Shown here in pieces: positions 51,037-58,910 of a stretch of DNA of 64,000 nt. Below the pieces are notes generated by a model. It searched no databases. It saw only the letters and a list, made by a program, of their open reading frames with translations, and had not been told where the DNA came from. Origin of the DNA: an uncultured Collinsella sp. (GTDB taxonomy: Bacteria > Actinomycetota > Coriobacteriia > Coriobacteriales > Coriobacteriaceae); contig UPXY01000001.1 of NCBI GenBank assembly GCA_900538305.1, forward strand, positions 192,931 through 256,930, written 5' to 3'. Position 1 is the stretch's first letter; every line of letters begins with the position of its first letter. The position numbers were made by a program, and so were the translations under genes.

Positions 51037-51674
51037 TGGCTGTGGATGCGCTGCCTATCGGTGCGGCCGTGATGGCTGCAGTCTGGATGATGACAAGCTG
51101 GAGGGGAGAGGACAAGGCGTGGCTTCGGGGGCTGATCGCGCGCGGTGTTGACGAGGCGAAACGAGAAGGATCGCAGATGCTCACTGCGATTCGTTTGCTC
51201 GCCGGGCGCTTCGCAGGCGGGAGTCGCGAAGAGGTCGCTCTGGGGGATATCGCCGAGATGGTCGATGTGGTGCGCCTCGGGCTCTCTGCAGGGCTTTCAT
51301 TCGATGCTGCACTCGAGCTGTACTGCACGCATCGAACCGGCGTACTGCCGGACCGCATGATGCGGGCAAGGTTGTCCTGGCGGATGGGGATAGCTGCGCG
51401 CAGGGAGGAACTCGAACGCGCAGCGCGCGACGTCGGGGAGCGCTCGCTGGAATCGTTTGGCATTGCGGTCGATCAAGCATTGAAGCTTGGCTCGCCGCTT
51501 TCCGAAACGCTGGCTGCGCAAAGTCGGGAGATTCGTTCCGCGCATCGCGCGCAGATAGAACGGGATATCGAACGGGCGCCGGTCAAGCTGCTCATACCTA
51601 CCGGAACGCTCATATTGCCGGCGCTCTTGCTTTCAATCGTAGGGCCGCTGCTCGCTGCGAGTGGCATGTTGTAA
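51036..51674 (+). CDS. tadC: Tad pilus inner-membrane platform protein TadC
   Basis: A short TadC of 212 aa with an N-terminal span (PIGAAVMAAVWMM), T2SSF core (DVVRLGLSAGLSFDAALELYC, ESFGIAVDQALKLGSPLSETLAAQSREIR) and a C-terminal span (LIPTGTLILPALLLSIVGPLL). The ATG overlaps the tadB stop (TGATG), so it is coupled. A GTG one codon earlier is an alternative start. It pairs with TadB as the hetero-oligomeric platform. Confidence 0.85.
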   Translation: MAVDALPIGAAVMAAVWMMTSWRGEDKAWLRGLIARGVDEAKREGSQMLTAIRLLAGRFAGGSREEVALGDIAEMVDVVRLGLSAGLSFDAALELYCTHRTGVLPDRMMRARLSWRMGIAARREELERAARDVGERSLESFGIAVDQALKLGSPLSETLAAQSREIRSAHRAQIERDIERAPVKLLIPTGTLILPALLLSIVGPLLAASGML

Positions 51675-51684
51675 GGAGGTTGTT

Positions 51685-51912
51685 ATGGGAAAGCAGATTC
51701 TCGAAGGGTTCATCTCGAAGGCGCCCGTTGCATCGTTCGATGCTTTTCGCAAGGTGCGCAGCCTTGCTGTCGAGGAATCCGGTCAGGGCACGACGGAATA
51801 CGCAATCCTTGTGGGAGTGCTCGTCGTCATCGCAATCCTGGCCATCGTGGCGTTTCGCGGTAAGGTGACGGAGCTCTGGGATGCCATCGCCAACGGTATC
51901 AACAGCCTGTAG
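51685..51912 (+). CDS. flp: Flp-type pilin
   Basis: Main pilus subunit candidate, 75 aa. The processing motif is G|QGTTEYAILVGVLVVIAILAIVAF: Glu at +5 and Tyr at +6 after the cut, then a hydrophobic assembly helix. The prepeptide of about 40 residues is longer than usual. GGAGG sits 5 nt upstream. No prepilin peptidase gene is in the window, so processing must be supplied from elsewhere. Confidence 0.9.
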   Translation: MGKQILEGFISKAPVASFDAFRKVRSLAVEESGQGTTEYAILVGVLVVIAILAIVAFRGKVTELWDAIANGINSL

Positions 51913-51926
51913 CAAGGCATGCGCTG

Positions 51927-52517
51927 ATGCAAAGAAAGGACGCGGATCGACGTTCGCGCATGGCGGGGCCGCGCAAGGCGCTGCGGCTGCGTTGGCTGGC
52001 GCCGGCGCTCTGCCTGATCTGCACAGCCTGCGCACTTTGGCTGGGAGCCGCGTTGCCTTCCAAAACAACGTCGGAATCCACTCTTGCTCAACAAACGGGG
52101 TCAAGCGCTGTTCGGGGCGATCGCGCACCTGGTGAAGAGTCCGAAAACTCGGAGTGGGATTCGTGGGGGGACGAGGGCACTGTGCCGGTGGAAGAAGGTG
52201 TGATCGATACGGGCTCGTTTCTGGCTGAGCTCGACCGTGACGCATCGACGCAAGCGGACGGCGAAGCGTCGTGTGTATGGACTTCTGCGCAGCCCATCAA
52301 CGAGCTCGCCGCCGATGTGCTTCGAGTGTACCAGGGAGTTTCCGGCGCTCAGCTCATGACGAGCGGATACCTCGATCTCAAGGGAAACGCATGGGGTGCC
52401 ATCGTGCTCGACGAGTGCGGGTGGGTGGATATCGTCACGGTGGTGGCGGAGGAGGGCAATGAAGCATCAACCGCCCGGGTGACGCGGATATCGAGCAGCG
52501 CTCGGTCGAGTGAATAG
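51927..52517 (+). CDS. Hypothetical membrane-anchored protein of the Tad locus
   Basis: The 196 aa have a basic N-terminus (RKALRLRW) and one hydrophobic helix with two Cys (LAPALCLICTACALWLGAALP), which may be a signal anchor. A Ser/Glu/Gly-rich linker and an extracytoplasmic domain of about 80 residues follow. No family is recognised. Its place between the major pilin and the pilin-like proteins suggests a pilus accessory role. The ribosome site is weak. Confidence 0.65.
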   Translation: MQRKDADRRSRMAGPRKALRLRWLAPALCLICTACALWLGAALPSKTTSESTLAQQTGSSAVRGDRAPGEESENSEWDSWGDEGTVPVEEGVIDTGSFLAELDRDASTQADGEASCVWTSAQPINELAADVLRVYQGVSGAQLMTSGYLDLKGNAWGAIVLDECGWVDIVTVVAEEGNEASTARVTRISSSARSSE

Positions 52518-52525
52518 GAGGCAGT

Positions 52526-52786
52526 ATGCGCCTGCATGACAGCTGGACGGAGGATATGATGTGCCGCCGTGGGCGTCGCCTTGCAAGGATGCGGGAAGCG
52601 GCTTTCGATGATCGCGCGCAAGCAACGCTCGAGTACGCCCTGACCGTTGCAGCGCTCATGGCGGTCGTCGCCGCGCTCGCGTTGCTGTGGCGCGCGGGTG
52701 AGACGGGCGTGCTGGCGCGACTGGTCGAAGATGCCTGTTCGCACGTGCTCGACGGAATGGGTCTGCTCGATATCGCACTGTACTAG
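52526..52786 (+). CDS. Pilin-like protein of the Tad locus
   Basis: The 86 aa carry a prepilin motif A|QATLEYALTVAALMAVVAALALLW: Glu+5, Tyr+6, then a hydrophobic helix. The prepeptide of about 31 residues is Arg-rich. Ala rather than Gly at -1 differs from flp, so it may be a minor pilin or be processed poorly. GGAGG precedes the ATG. Confidence 0.75.
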   Translation: MRLHDSWTEDMMCRRGRRLARMREAAFDDRAQATLEYALTVAALMAVVAALALLWRAGETGVLARLVEDACSHVLDGMGLLDIALY

Positions 52787-52814
52787 CACGAGAGACGAAC
52801 AGGGAGTGGAAGCG

Positions 52815-53294
52815 ATGGGCATTCGCGAAGACACGGCGCAGGCGACGGTCGAGGCTGCCCTGCTCCTTCCGACGTTTCTTACGTTGCTGTTGTTGGCGCT
52901 GCAACCACTCTGCATGCTGTATACGCGTTCGGTCATGGAGACGGCGGCGAGTGAGACGGCACGACTTATGGTCACGACGGACGACGAGGCGATGGAATCC
53001 TGCGAAGCGTTCGCCCTTCGTAGGCTCGCCGCCGTTCCCGACCTCTCGATCTTTCACGCGGGCGGCTCGCTCGCATGGGATATCGAGCTCGTACGCGCCG
53101 AAGACGAGGAGGGAACGGTGACGGTTGCGATTACGGGTGCGGTGACGCCGCTTCCGGTACTCGGCGCGTTTGCCGGGGTGTTGGGGGCGACGAATGGGCA
53201 GGGCGATGTCGAGATGCGCGTGGAGGTGAGCTATGCGGGAAGGCCGAGCTGGCTCGAAGGGAGCTATGAGACATGGGTTCGCCGGTGGAATTGA
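52815..53294 (+). CDS. TadE-like pilus assembly protein
   Basis: Pseudopilin of 159 aa. The N-terminal A|QATVEAALLLPTFLTLLLLALQPLCMLY is the TadE pattern with Glu+5, and the extracytoplasmic domain is mixed alpha/beta. It overlaps the following tadG-like gene by 29 nt. Confidence 0.82.
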   Translation: MGIREDTAQATVEAALLLPTFLTLLLLALQPLCMLYTRSVMETAASETARLMVTTDDEAMESCEAFALRRLAAVPDLSIFHAGGSLAWDIELVRAEDEEGTVTVAITGAVTPLPVLGAFAGVLGATNGQGDVEMRVEVSYAGRPSWLEGSYETWVRRWN

Positions 53295-55317
53295 GCTCTT
53301 TATCGAGGATGGTGCGTATACGAACCTTGCGGCAGCTGTTTCGATCCTTGTGACGCTTTCGCTTCTATTCGCCGTCGCGAGCGGCATCTGGAGCATGTCA
53401 CGTTCGGGCGATGTGCAGGTTGCGGCAGATGCGACGGCGCTTGCCGGCGCGAACGTCGTCTCTTCGTATCACACGACGGCTACGGTGCTCGATGCCGCAG
53501 TGCTCAGCATGGGGCTTGCCGGACTCTGCGTTACCGGCGTAGGGCTCGTGGGGCTGCTCATACCCGGCGTGAACGCATTTGCCGGGCAAACGATCGACGC
53601 GGGGATTAGAATGCTCAACGCACGGAACAGCCTTGCCGTCTCTGCATCGCGCGGGCTCAAGACGTTGGAATCTGCCTTGCCGTTTCTCATAGCGGCGAAT
53701 GGCACACGTACCTGTGCGGCGCAATCGGGGGATGCGGTGTCGTATACAGGAACCGCCCTCGCCGTGCCGCGCACATCCGCGTCCGAGTTTCCCGCACTCG
53801 AGGGTGATGAGGTCTCTACCAGTGAGATCGAGGACACGGCGGGCGAGCTAGACGCTGCGGCAGACGAGCTCGTCGAAGCGCAAGAGAAGACCGCGCAGGC
53901 GAAGGAGGCTGCATGGCTTGCCGACTGCGGGAGAGAAGGACGGAATATGCAGGAGCGTGCCGCGCGACTCTCGGGTCTTTCCGCTGCGCAGAATCCAGAT
54001 TATGCATCGAGCCTCACGTGGGATCCCAATGTTGCGCTCGATCGCACGCGCGCATATTACCGATGGCGTGTGGAAAACGATGTGCCAGAGGGATCCAGTG
54101 TCGAGGCGGCAGCGGATTCCGCTGCACGCAGGGCATTTTACGCATTTGCCGCAGAAGAGTTCGCCTCTGCCGCGGTGATTGAAACAGATACCGGCGTGAC
54201 GGTCTCTGTTCCGCTGCTTCCGAGGAACACGAGCGAGGCGCGCACGACGGCGCTATACACCGATGCTTTATGGCCTACGACGCAAGAGGATGCCGGCAGA
54301 ACGCTCCACTATGGCATGGAGTGCCCCGGAGCCCAAGGAGCCTCCGGCGGCATGGCTGCGCTGGAGGATATCGATGCGGGGCGCACGCGAGAGTGCTCAG
54401 TGTGCAAATTCAGTATCGGGGACGTAGGGAAGGTTCCCGCAGCCTCAACATCCATCGATAACGGCTACGAATACCATCTTCGCGAATTCACGTTGGCGCT
54501 CGACGAATACGAGGCGTGTCGGGAGCACGAGATTGAGCTCGAGCAGAGGGCGCGCGGTGCTTCCGAAGATGCAGGCGACGCATTCGACGCCGCGCTCGAT
54601 GCGCTCGCGGCTCGCCGTCCGCGCATCGCGCCGCCCGGGAGGTACGGTGCGGTTGCGGTGGTGGTATCGAGCGAGGCGCAAGTCCCCGGGGAGCTTTCGA
54701 CGACCTTTGCCGCCCGGCCAGACAGCGGGGTGCGGGGAGCAATTTCCGCTGCCGCGCTCGCGCCGGATGCCGCGACCGACGAGAGCAACGTGCTCGCATC
54801 GTTCTTCTCGTCGCTGTCCTCGCGTACGGATGGAGCTGGCGCGGTGGGGCTCATCGATGACGTGATGGGCCTGTGGGGCAAGGTGCTCATCGCGTATGGA
54901 GACATGAGCGAGGGATTGTCCGAGCTCATGGACGATCTGCTCGGGGGCCTCACGTCGTTCGGGATGGGGCCTTTGGCAACATGGTTGAGCGATCGTGTCG
55001 ACGGCGCCGTCCGGGCGCTTGGATTCGAGCCGGTTGATTTGAGCTCACTCAAACCCGTGCTCACGGATAGCAGCAACGTGCTCGCGCACGCCGATGTCCC
55101 GGCGCTCTCCAACGCCCAGGAACTGCTGCGCTCGCTACCGATCGGCTCGACCGATCCCGCGGACGTCTTGCAAGCAATCGGCTACGAGACCGAAGAGCAG
55201 ATGCTCGATGCCACCATCACCATCGCGGAGATTCCGCTGCCGGGTGGCACTACGATTCCGCTCACGATTCGCGTGCGGGACGTGCTGGGCGTCGTGGGCG
55301 GAGGGGGTTCAGGATGA
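53266..55317 (+). CDS. TadG-like Flp pilus assembly protein
   Basis: Large surface protein of 683 aa with an N-terminal TadG/TadE-like membrane helix (NLAAAVSILVTLSLLFAVASGIW), then VQVAADATALAGAN, the typical PF13400-like motif. The long exported region is rich in Ala/Asp/Glu, with a few Cys (such as ECSVCKF) and coiled-coil stretches. It is much longer than ordinary pseudopilins, and no vWA MIDAS motif was seen. The end overlaps the next gene by 4 nt. Confidence 0.75.
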   Translation: MRHGFAGGIELFIEDGAYTNLAAAVSILVTLSLLFAVASGIWSMSRSGDVQVAADATALAGANVVSSYHTTATVLDAAVLSMGLAGLCVTGVGLVGLLIPGVNAFAGQTIDAGIRMLNARNSLAVSASRGLKTLESALPFLIAANGTRTCAAQSGDAVSYTGTALAVPRTSASEFPALEGDEVSTSEIEDTAGELDAAADELVEAQEKTAQAKEAAWLADCGREGRNMQERAARLSGLSAAQNPDYASSLTWDPNVALDRTRAYYRWRVENDVPEGSSVEAAADSAARRAFYAFAAEEFASAAVIETDTGVTVSVPLLPRNTSEARTTALYTDALWPTTQEDAGRTLHYGMECPGAQGASGGMAALEDIDAGRTRECSVCKFSIGDVGKVPAASTSIDNGYEYHLREFTLALDEYEACREHEIELEQRARGASEDAGDAFDAALDALAARRPRIAPPGRYGAVAVVVSSEAQVPGELSTTFAARPDSGVRGAISAAALAPDAATDESNVLASFFSSLSSRTDGAGAVGLIDDVMGLWGKVLIAYGDMSEGLSELMDDLLGGLTSFGMGPLATWLSDRVDGAVRALGFEPVDLSSLKPVLTDSSNVLAHADVPALSNAQELLRSLPIGSTDPADVLQAIGYETEEQMLDATITIAEIPLPGGTTIPLTIRVRDVLGVVGGGGSG

Positions 55318-55868
55318 ATGGGCGCGCGAGGCGTGAACGGTGCACAAGAGCGGTCGTGCCGAGGTTTATCCATGAGGTGTATCGGCTGCAGCCGTCACGC
55401 GCGGAACCCCTTCATCGTGAGGCGCGCGCGCAGGCCACCGTCGAGATGGCGGTGGTGGCGCCGGTGCTTATCGTGCTGGCGCTCATCGTCTACAACATCA
55501 TGATGTTTCTTTCCGCGACGGCGCGGTTCGATCGGGTGGCGCCCGATATCGTGCTCGCCCACGCCGTCTCCCCGGTTGGCGTTGACGAGCAGGGAGGGTC
55601 GGTTGCGGGTACGGTCGCGGCGGAGCTTTCGGAGGCGATGGGTTCATACGGTGTGGAGATCGAGGTCACATGCGCGGAAGAGGAGAGCTCGGGCGCTAGT
55701 TCCATATTTTCGCTCGTTGGAGGGCAGAGGACATACCGCTGCGTTATGAAGTATGTTCCTTGGCCGGGAAATATCGTGCTCGCCGGCGTGGATATGGGCG
55801 CGCCTGTCGTACTCGAACATGTTCGCGAAGTGACGGTCGACCCGTGGCGCCCTGGGGTGGTGATGTAG
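55314..55868 (+). CDS. Second TadE-like pilus assembly protein
   Basis: The 184 aa have a 38-residue basic prepeptide, then A|QATVEMAVVAPVLIVLALIVYNIMMFL: TadE helix with Glu+5 and Met+6. A small exported domain with two Cys follows. It is coupled to the tadG-like gene by ATGA. Confidence 0.82.
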   Translation: MNGRARRERCTRAVVPRFIHEVYRLQPSRAEPLHREARAQATVEMAVVAPVLIVLALIVYNIMMFLSATARFDRVAPDIVLAHAVSPVGVDEQGGSVAGTVAAELSEAMGSYGVEIEVTCAEEESSGASSIFSLVGGQRTYRCVMKYVPWPGNIVLAGVDMGAPVVLEHVREVTVDPWRPGVVM

Positions 55869-55869
55869 G

Positions 55870-56247
55870 ATGTGCGGCCGTTTGGCATATGGGAATCAAC
55901 GGACAACGGGCGCGCTCGATCCATATGGGTTCAGGCGCGCCATGACTCGCCTCGGTTGGGAGCCGGCGCATCTTGTGGTGGCAGAACGCCCCTGGGCGAG
56001 GCTGCTCGGCATGATCCCTTGCTCATATGGTGTTCGCTCATATGGTGTTCGGAATGTGTGTTCCCCAACAATCGTCATGGGATTCCCGCGGTGCGGATCG
56101 ATTCACACCTGCTTCATGAGGCGGGCGCTCGATGTGGCGTTTCTGTCTCGGACGGGTGAGGTTCTCGCGGTATGTCGCGAGGTCGCGCCGTGGCGTGTGC
56201 TCTCGTGCCGCGAGGCGGCATCGGTGATTGAGAGAATTGCGCTATAA
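55870..56247 (+). CDS. DUF192 family protein at the end of the Tad operon
   Basis: The 125 aa contain a DUF192 core: IHTCFMRRALDVAFLSRTGEVLAVCREVAPWRVLSCREAASVIE. DUF192 genes often close Tad operons in Actinobacteria; function unknown. The start 2 nt after the upstream stop implies coupling. A perfect 15-bp tandem duplication (56021-56050) adds SYGVR twice in a loop. Unlike many DUF192 proteins it has no signal peptide. Confidence 0.78.
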   Translation: MCGRLAYGNQRTTGALDPYGFRRAMTRLGWEPAHLVVAERPWARLLGMIPCSYGVRSYGVRNVCSPTIVMGFPRCGSIHTCFMRRALDVAFLSRTGEVLAVCREVAPWRVLSCREAASVIERIAL

Positions 56248-56402
56248 GGCTATGCACAGATTCAAGAGCATAATTGGTTTGATTCGAGCGAGGACATGGC
56301 AGGGCGCTTTGGTTTTGACGCTGCCGAGCGTCGAATCGTTCAAGCAGCCGAACGTCGATGCTCCGGTTCGAATTCGAGAAGCTTGATGTGGAGGCGTAAT
56401 AC

Positions 56403-56437
56403 AAAAGTAGACGGCTCGCCAATGACAAGCCGTCTAC
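56403..56437 (-). terminator. Terminator of tRNA-Phe
   Basis: GTAGACGGCT and AGCCGTCTAC are perfect 10-bp arms with an 11-nt loop, followed on the minus strand by TTTTGTATT. It lies 13 nt after the tRNA 3' end. Confidence 0.85.
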
Positions 56438-56449
56438 CTACGATTTCTA

Positions 56450-56525
<76 letters not shown>

Positions 56526-56548
56526 GGGCTGCTAGCAACAGCTCGATT

Positions 56549-56576
56549 ACTATACCAAATTGTTCGCGTCCGTCAA
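56549..56576 (-). promoter_or_regulatory. Promoter of tRNA-Phe
   Basis: -35 TTGACG (56576-56571), 16-nt spacer, -10 TATAGT (56554-56549) on the minus strand. Confidence 0.75.
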
Positions 56577-56683
56577 GTCAAAATCTCCGATTACCCAACA
56601 AAGCAGAGAAGAGACGGTATACTTTTAGGCCAAACGAGCGCCGAGCGGCGATGAAAAGCGTGAGCTTGGTGGGGAGAGAGGGA

Positions 56684-57748
56684 ATGATGGATAGGATCCA
56701 CGGTGTCAATCTTTCGGGCTGGTTCATCCCCGAGCCATGGGTGACACCTTCGCTGTTTGCCGCGACCGGAGCAACGAACGAGACCGAGCTCCAGACCGTG
56801 ATGGGCTCCGTCGCATACAACGAACGAATTCGCCAGCACTACGAAACATTCATCACCGAGGACGATTTTCGGCGTATGGCGGCGATCGGCCTTAATGCCG
56901 TCCGCCTTCCCGTGCCGTGGTATGCCTTCGGCTCGCAAGGGGAATCCGAGGTCTACATCTCCGCCGTCGACTACATCGACCGCACCTTCGAATGGGCGCG
57001 GAAGTTCGGCATGCGGGTGCTGCTCGACCTGGCAACGGTTCCCGGCGGTCAGGGCGATTCAAACAATTCGAAGAGTACGCCTGAGTCCGTTGCGGATTGG
57101 CACTCCTCGACGAATGGCAGGCACATCGCGCTCTCGACGCTCGACCAGCTCGCCTCCCGGTACGGCATGCATTCCGAACTTATGGGCATCGAGCTTCTGG
57201 ACTCGCCCATCATGAGCGTCCGCACCGGGCTGCTCCGCACCTCGAACGGCATTCCCAGCCATTATCTGCGCAATTTCTACCGCGATGCCTACGAGATCGT
57301 TCGTCTGCACATGCCGGAGACGAAGATGGTCGTCTTCTCGGCGTCGGGCCATCCTGCTGCGTGGAAGCGGTTTATGAGCGGCGGTAAGTACAAGAACGTC
57401 TGCATGGACATCCACCTGTACCATTATCGCGACGATATGGCGCTCGACATCACCACGCCGCGCGGGCTTTCGTCTGCCATCGCGCGCAATCGCCGTCTCA
57501 TCGACGAGGCCGCCTCCGCAGGATTCCCCGCGATCGTGGGCGAATGGTCCGGCGCGGCGGTGTTCACGAATGCCTCGATCACGCCCGAGGGGCGCTCGGC
57601 GTTCGAACGCGTCTTCATCTCGAGTCAGATGGCATCCTTCACGAAGGCGCGCGGCTGGTTCTTCCAAACCTGGAAGACCGAGAAACGCATCGCGGCGTGG
57701 GATGCTCGCGTCGCGTTGGGAACGCTCGAGCGCGCCATGCTCGAGTAG
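56684..57748 (+). CDS. GH5-fold protein related to exo-beta-1,3-glucanases, catalytic residues altered
   Basis: The 354 aa clearly follow the GH5 exoglucanase pattern: GVNLSGWFIPEPWVTPSLF, GLNAVRLPVPWYAF, RVLLDLATVPGGQGDSNNS and the C-terminal AIVGEWSGAAVF. The nucleophile Glu287 (GEW) is kept. The acid/base motif, normally IELLNEP, reads IELLDSP (169-175), so the catalytic Glu is Ser. The usual LDLHGAPGSQNG reads LDLATVPGGQGD, losing the His. It has no signal peptide, although such enzymes are usually exported. The start is ATG 56684 after GGGGAGAGAGG. It may be a carbohydrate-binding pseudoenzyme or have changed chemistry. Confidence 0.82.
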   Translation: MMDRIHGVNLSGWFIPEPWVTPSLFAATGATNETELQTVMGSVAYNERIRQHYETFITEDDFRRMAAIGLNAVRLPVPWYAFGSQGESEVYISAVDYIDRTFEWARKFGMRVLLDLATVPGGQGDSNNSKSTPESVADWHSSTNGRHIALSTLDQLASRYGMHSELMGIELLDSPIMSVRTGLLRTSNGIPSHYLRNFYRDAYEIVRLHMPETKMVVFSASGHPAAWKRFMSGGKYKNVCMDIHLYHYRDDMALDITTPRGLSSAIARNRRLIDEAASAGFPAIVGEWSGAAVFTNASITPEGRSAFERVFISSQMASFTKARGWFFQTWKTEKRIAAWDARVALGTLERAMLE

Positions 57749-57784
57749 CTGATGGACGATGCGATGGCTATGCGTGAGGTTGCG

Positions 57785-58687
57785 ATGACGGGTCGGGCAG
57801 AATTCCGCCAAGGCCGCCTGCTGGTGGTCGGTACCCCCATCGGAAATCTTGGGGACCTGAGCCCGCGCGCGGCGGAGGCGTTTCGCCGTGCCGATGCGAT
57901 CTGTTGCGAAGATACACGTGTCACCTCGAAGTTACTTGCGCATCTCGGCGTGGAGCGCCCGCTCATGCGCTGCGACGAGAACGTCATCGCTTCGCGTGCG
58001 CCCGGTTTGGTAGAGCGAATGGTCGACGGCGACGTGCTCGCTTACGCTTCCGATGCCGGCATGCCGGGCATCTCCGACCCCGGACAGGTGCTCGTTGAGT
58101 CGGCACGTGCGGAAGGCGTGCCGGTTGAGGTTGTTCCCGGCCCCGTCGCCTGCGCAACGGCGCTCGTGGCATCGGGCATTCCGTGTGAGCATTTCTTCTT
58201 TGAGGGGTTTCTTCCGCGAAAAGCCGGTGAGCGCGAGCGGCGGCTCCGCCAGCTCGCAACGGTTCCCGGAGCATTGCTCTTCTACGAATCTCCGCACCGT
58301 GTCGTCGCCACGCTTGAGTCGATCGCCAAGGTGTTCCCCACGCGCGAGGCGGCGCTCTGCCGCGAGCTCACGAAGCTCCACGAAGAGGTCGTGCGTTGCT
58401 CGACTCCTGCATTGCATGAGGAGATGGCTGCTCGCGAGCAGATCAAGGGCGAGATCGTTATTGTGGTCGCACCTCCGTCAGAAGAAGAGTCTGCGACGTG
58501 CGGCGCGGACGCCGCGTGGGACGCTGCGGCTGCCGATGCAATCGATCCCGATGCCGCCATCCGCGCGGATATCAAAGCGGCGCTCGAGGCGGGCGAGCCT
58601 GCGTCTGCCATCGCGAAGCGCCTCTCCCAGCGCTATTCCCGCCGCCGCCGTGAAGTCTATGCCCTTGTCCTCGAGCTTCAGCAGTAA
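57785..58687 (+). CDS. rsmI: 16S rRNA (cytidine1402-2'-O)-methyltransferase
   Basis: SAM-dependent methyltransferase modifying the ribosomal decoding centre. The 300 aa show the tetrapyrrole-methylase fold: LLVVGTPIGNLGDLSPRA, EDTRVTSKLLAHLG, ASDAGMPGISDPG, VVPGPVACATALVASG and FFEGFLPRK. About 70 extra C-terminal residues are Ala/Asp-rich and end in a small helical domain (AIAKRLSQRYSRRRREVYALVLELQ). The start at 57785 uses GTGAGG 5 nt upstream; 57752 is an alternative, only 4 nt after the upstream stop. Confidence 0.95.
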   Translation: MTGRAEFRQGRLLVVGTPIGNLGDLSPRAAEAFRRADAICCEDTRVTSKLLAHLGVERPLMRCDENVIASRAPGLVERMVDGDVLAYASDAGMPGISDPGQVLVESARAEGVPVEVVPGPVACATALVASGIPCEHFFFEGFLPRKAGERERRLRQLATVPGALLFYESPHRVVATLESIAKVFPTREAALCRELTKLHEEVVRCSTPALHEEMAAREQIKGEIVIVVAPPSEEESATCGADAAWDAAAADAIDPDAAIRADIKAALEAGEPASAIAKRLSQRYSRRRREVYALVLELQQ

Positions 58688-58700
58688 GAATTCCCGTTCT

Positions 58701-58837
58701 GGACTCAGATTCTCATGCGTCGACGTCGACATATTCCGCCACTTTTCCCGCTTGAAGGCTGAAATGTGGCGGAAAAGGTCGACACCGTGTTCCGTGATGC
58801 GGGCGATATTCTCAGTCCCGGACTCATATTCTCACGG
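58701..58837. repeat. TGAGAATC motif pair around a 9-bp hairpin, upstream of metG
   Basis: GGACTCAGATTCTCATGCG (58703-58721) and GGACTCATATTCTCACGGCG (58820-58839) are two copies of one motif in the same orientation. Between them TTCCGCCAC and GTGGCGGAA pair, with GTCGAC further out on both sides. The 223-base gap holds no gene. TAAAAT at 58865-58870 may be the metG -10. Confidence 0.65.
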
Positions 58838-58910
58838 CGCTCGGCGCACGCGCTGCACATGCGCTAAAATGGCAGATTGTATGCATCAACCACCGGAGGA
58901 GTCCGCCACC

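Noticed and set aside
58053..58910. N-terminal extension of methionyl-tRNA synthetase
   Set aside because: The in-frame upstream region overlaps rsmI in another frame and is Arg/Ser-rich nonsense. GGAGGAG and ATG 58911 give the normal start.
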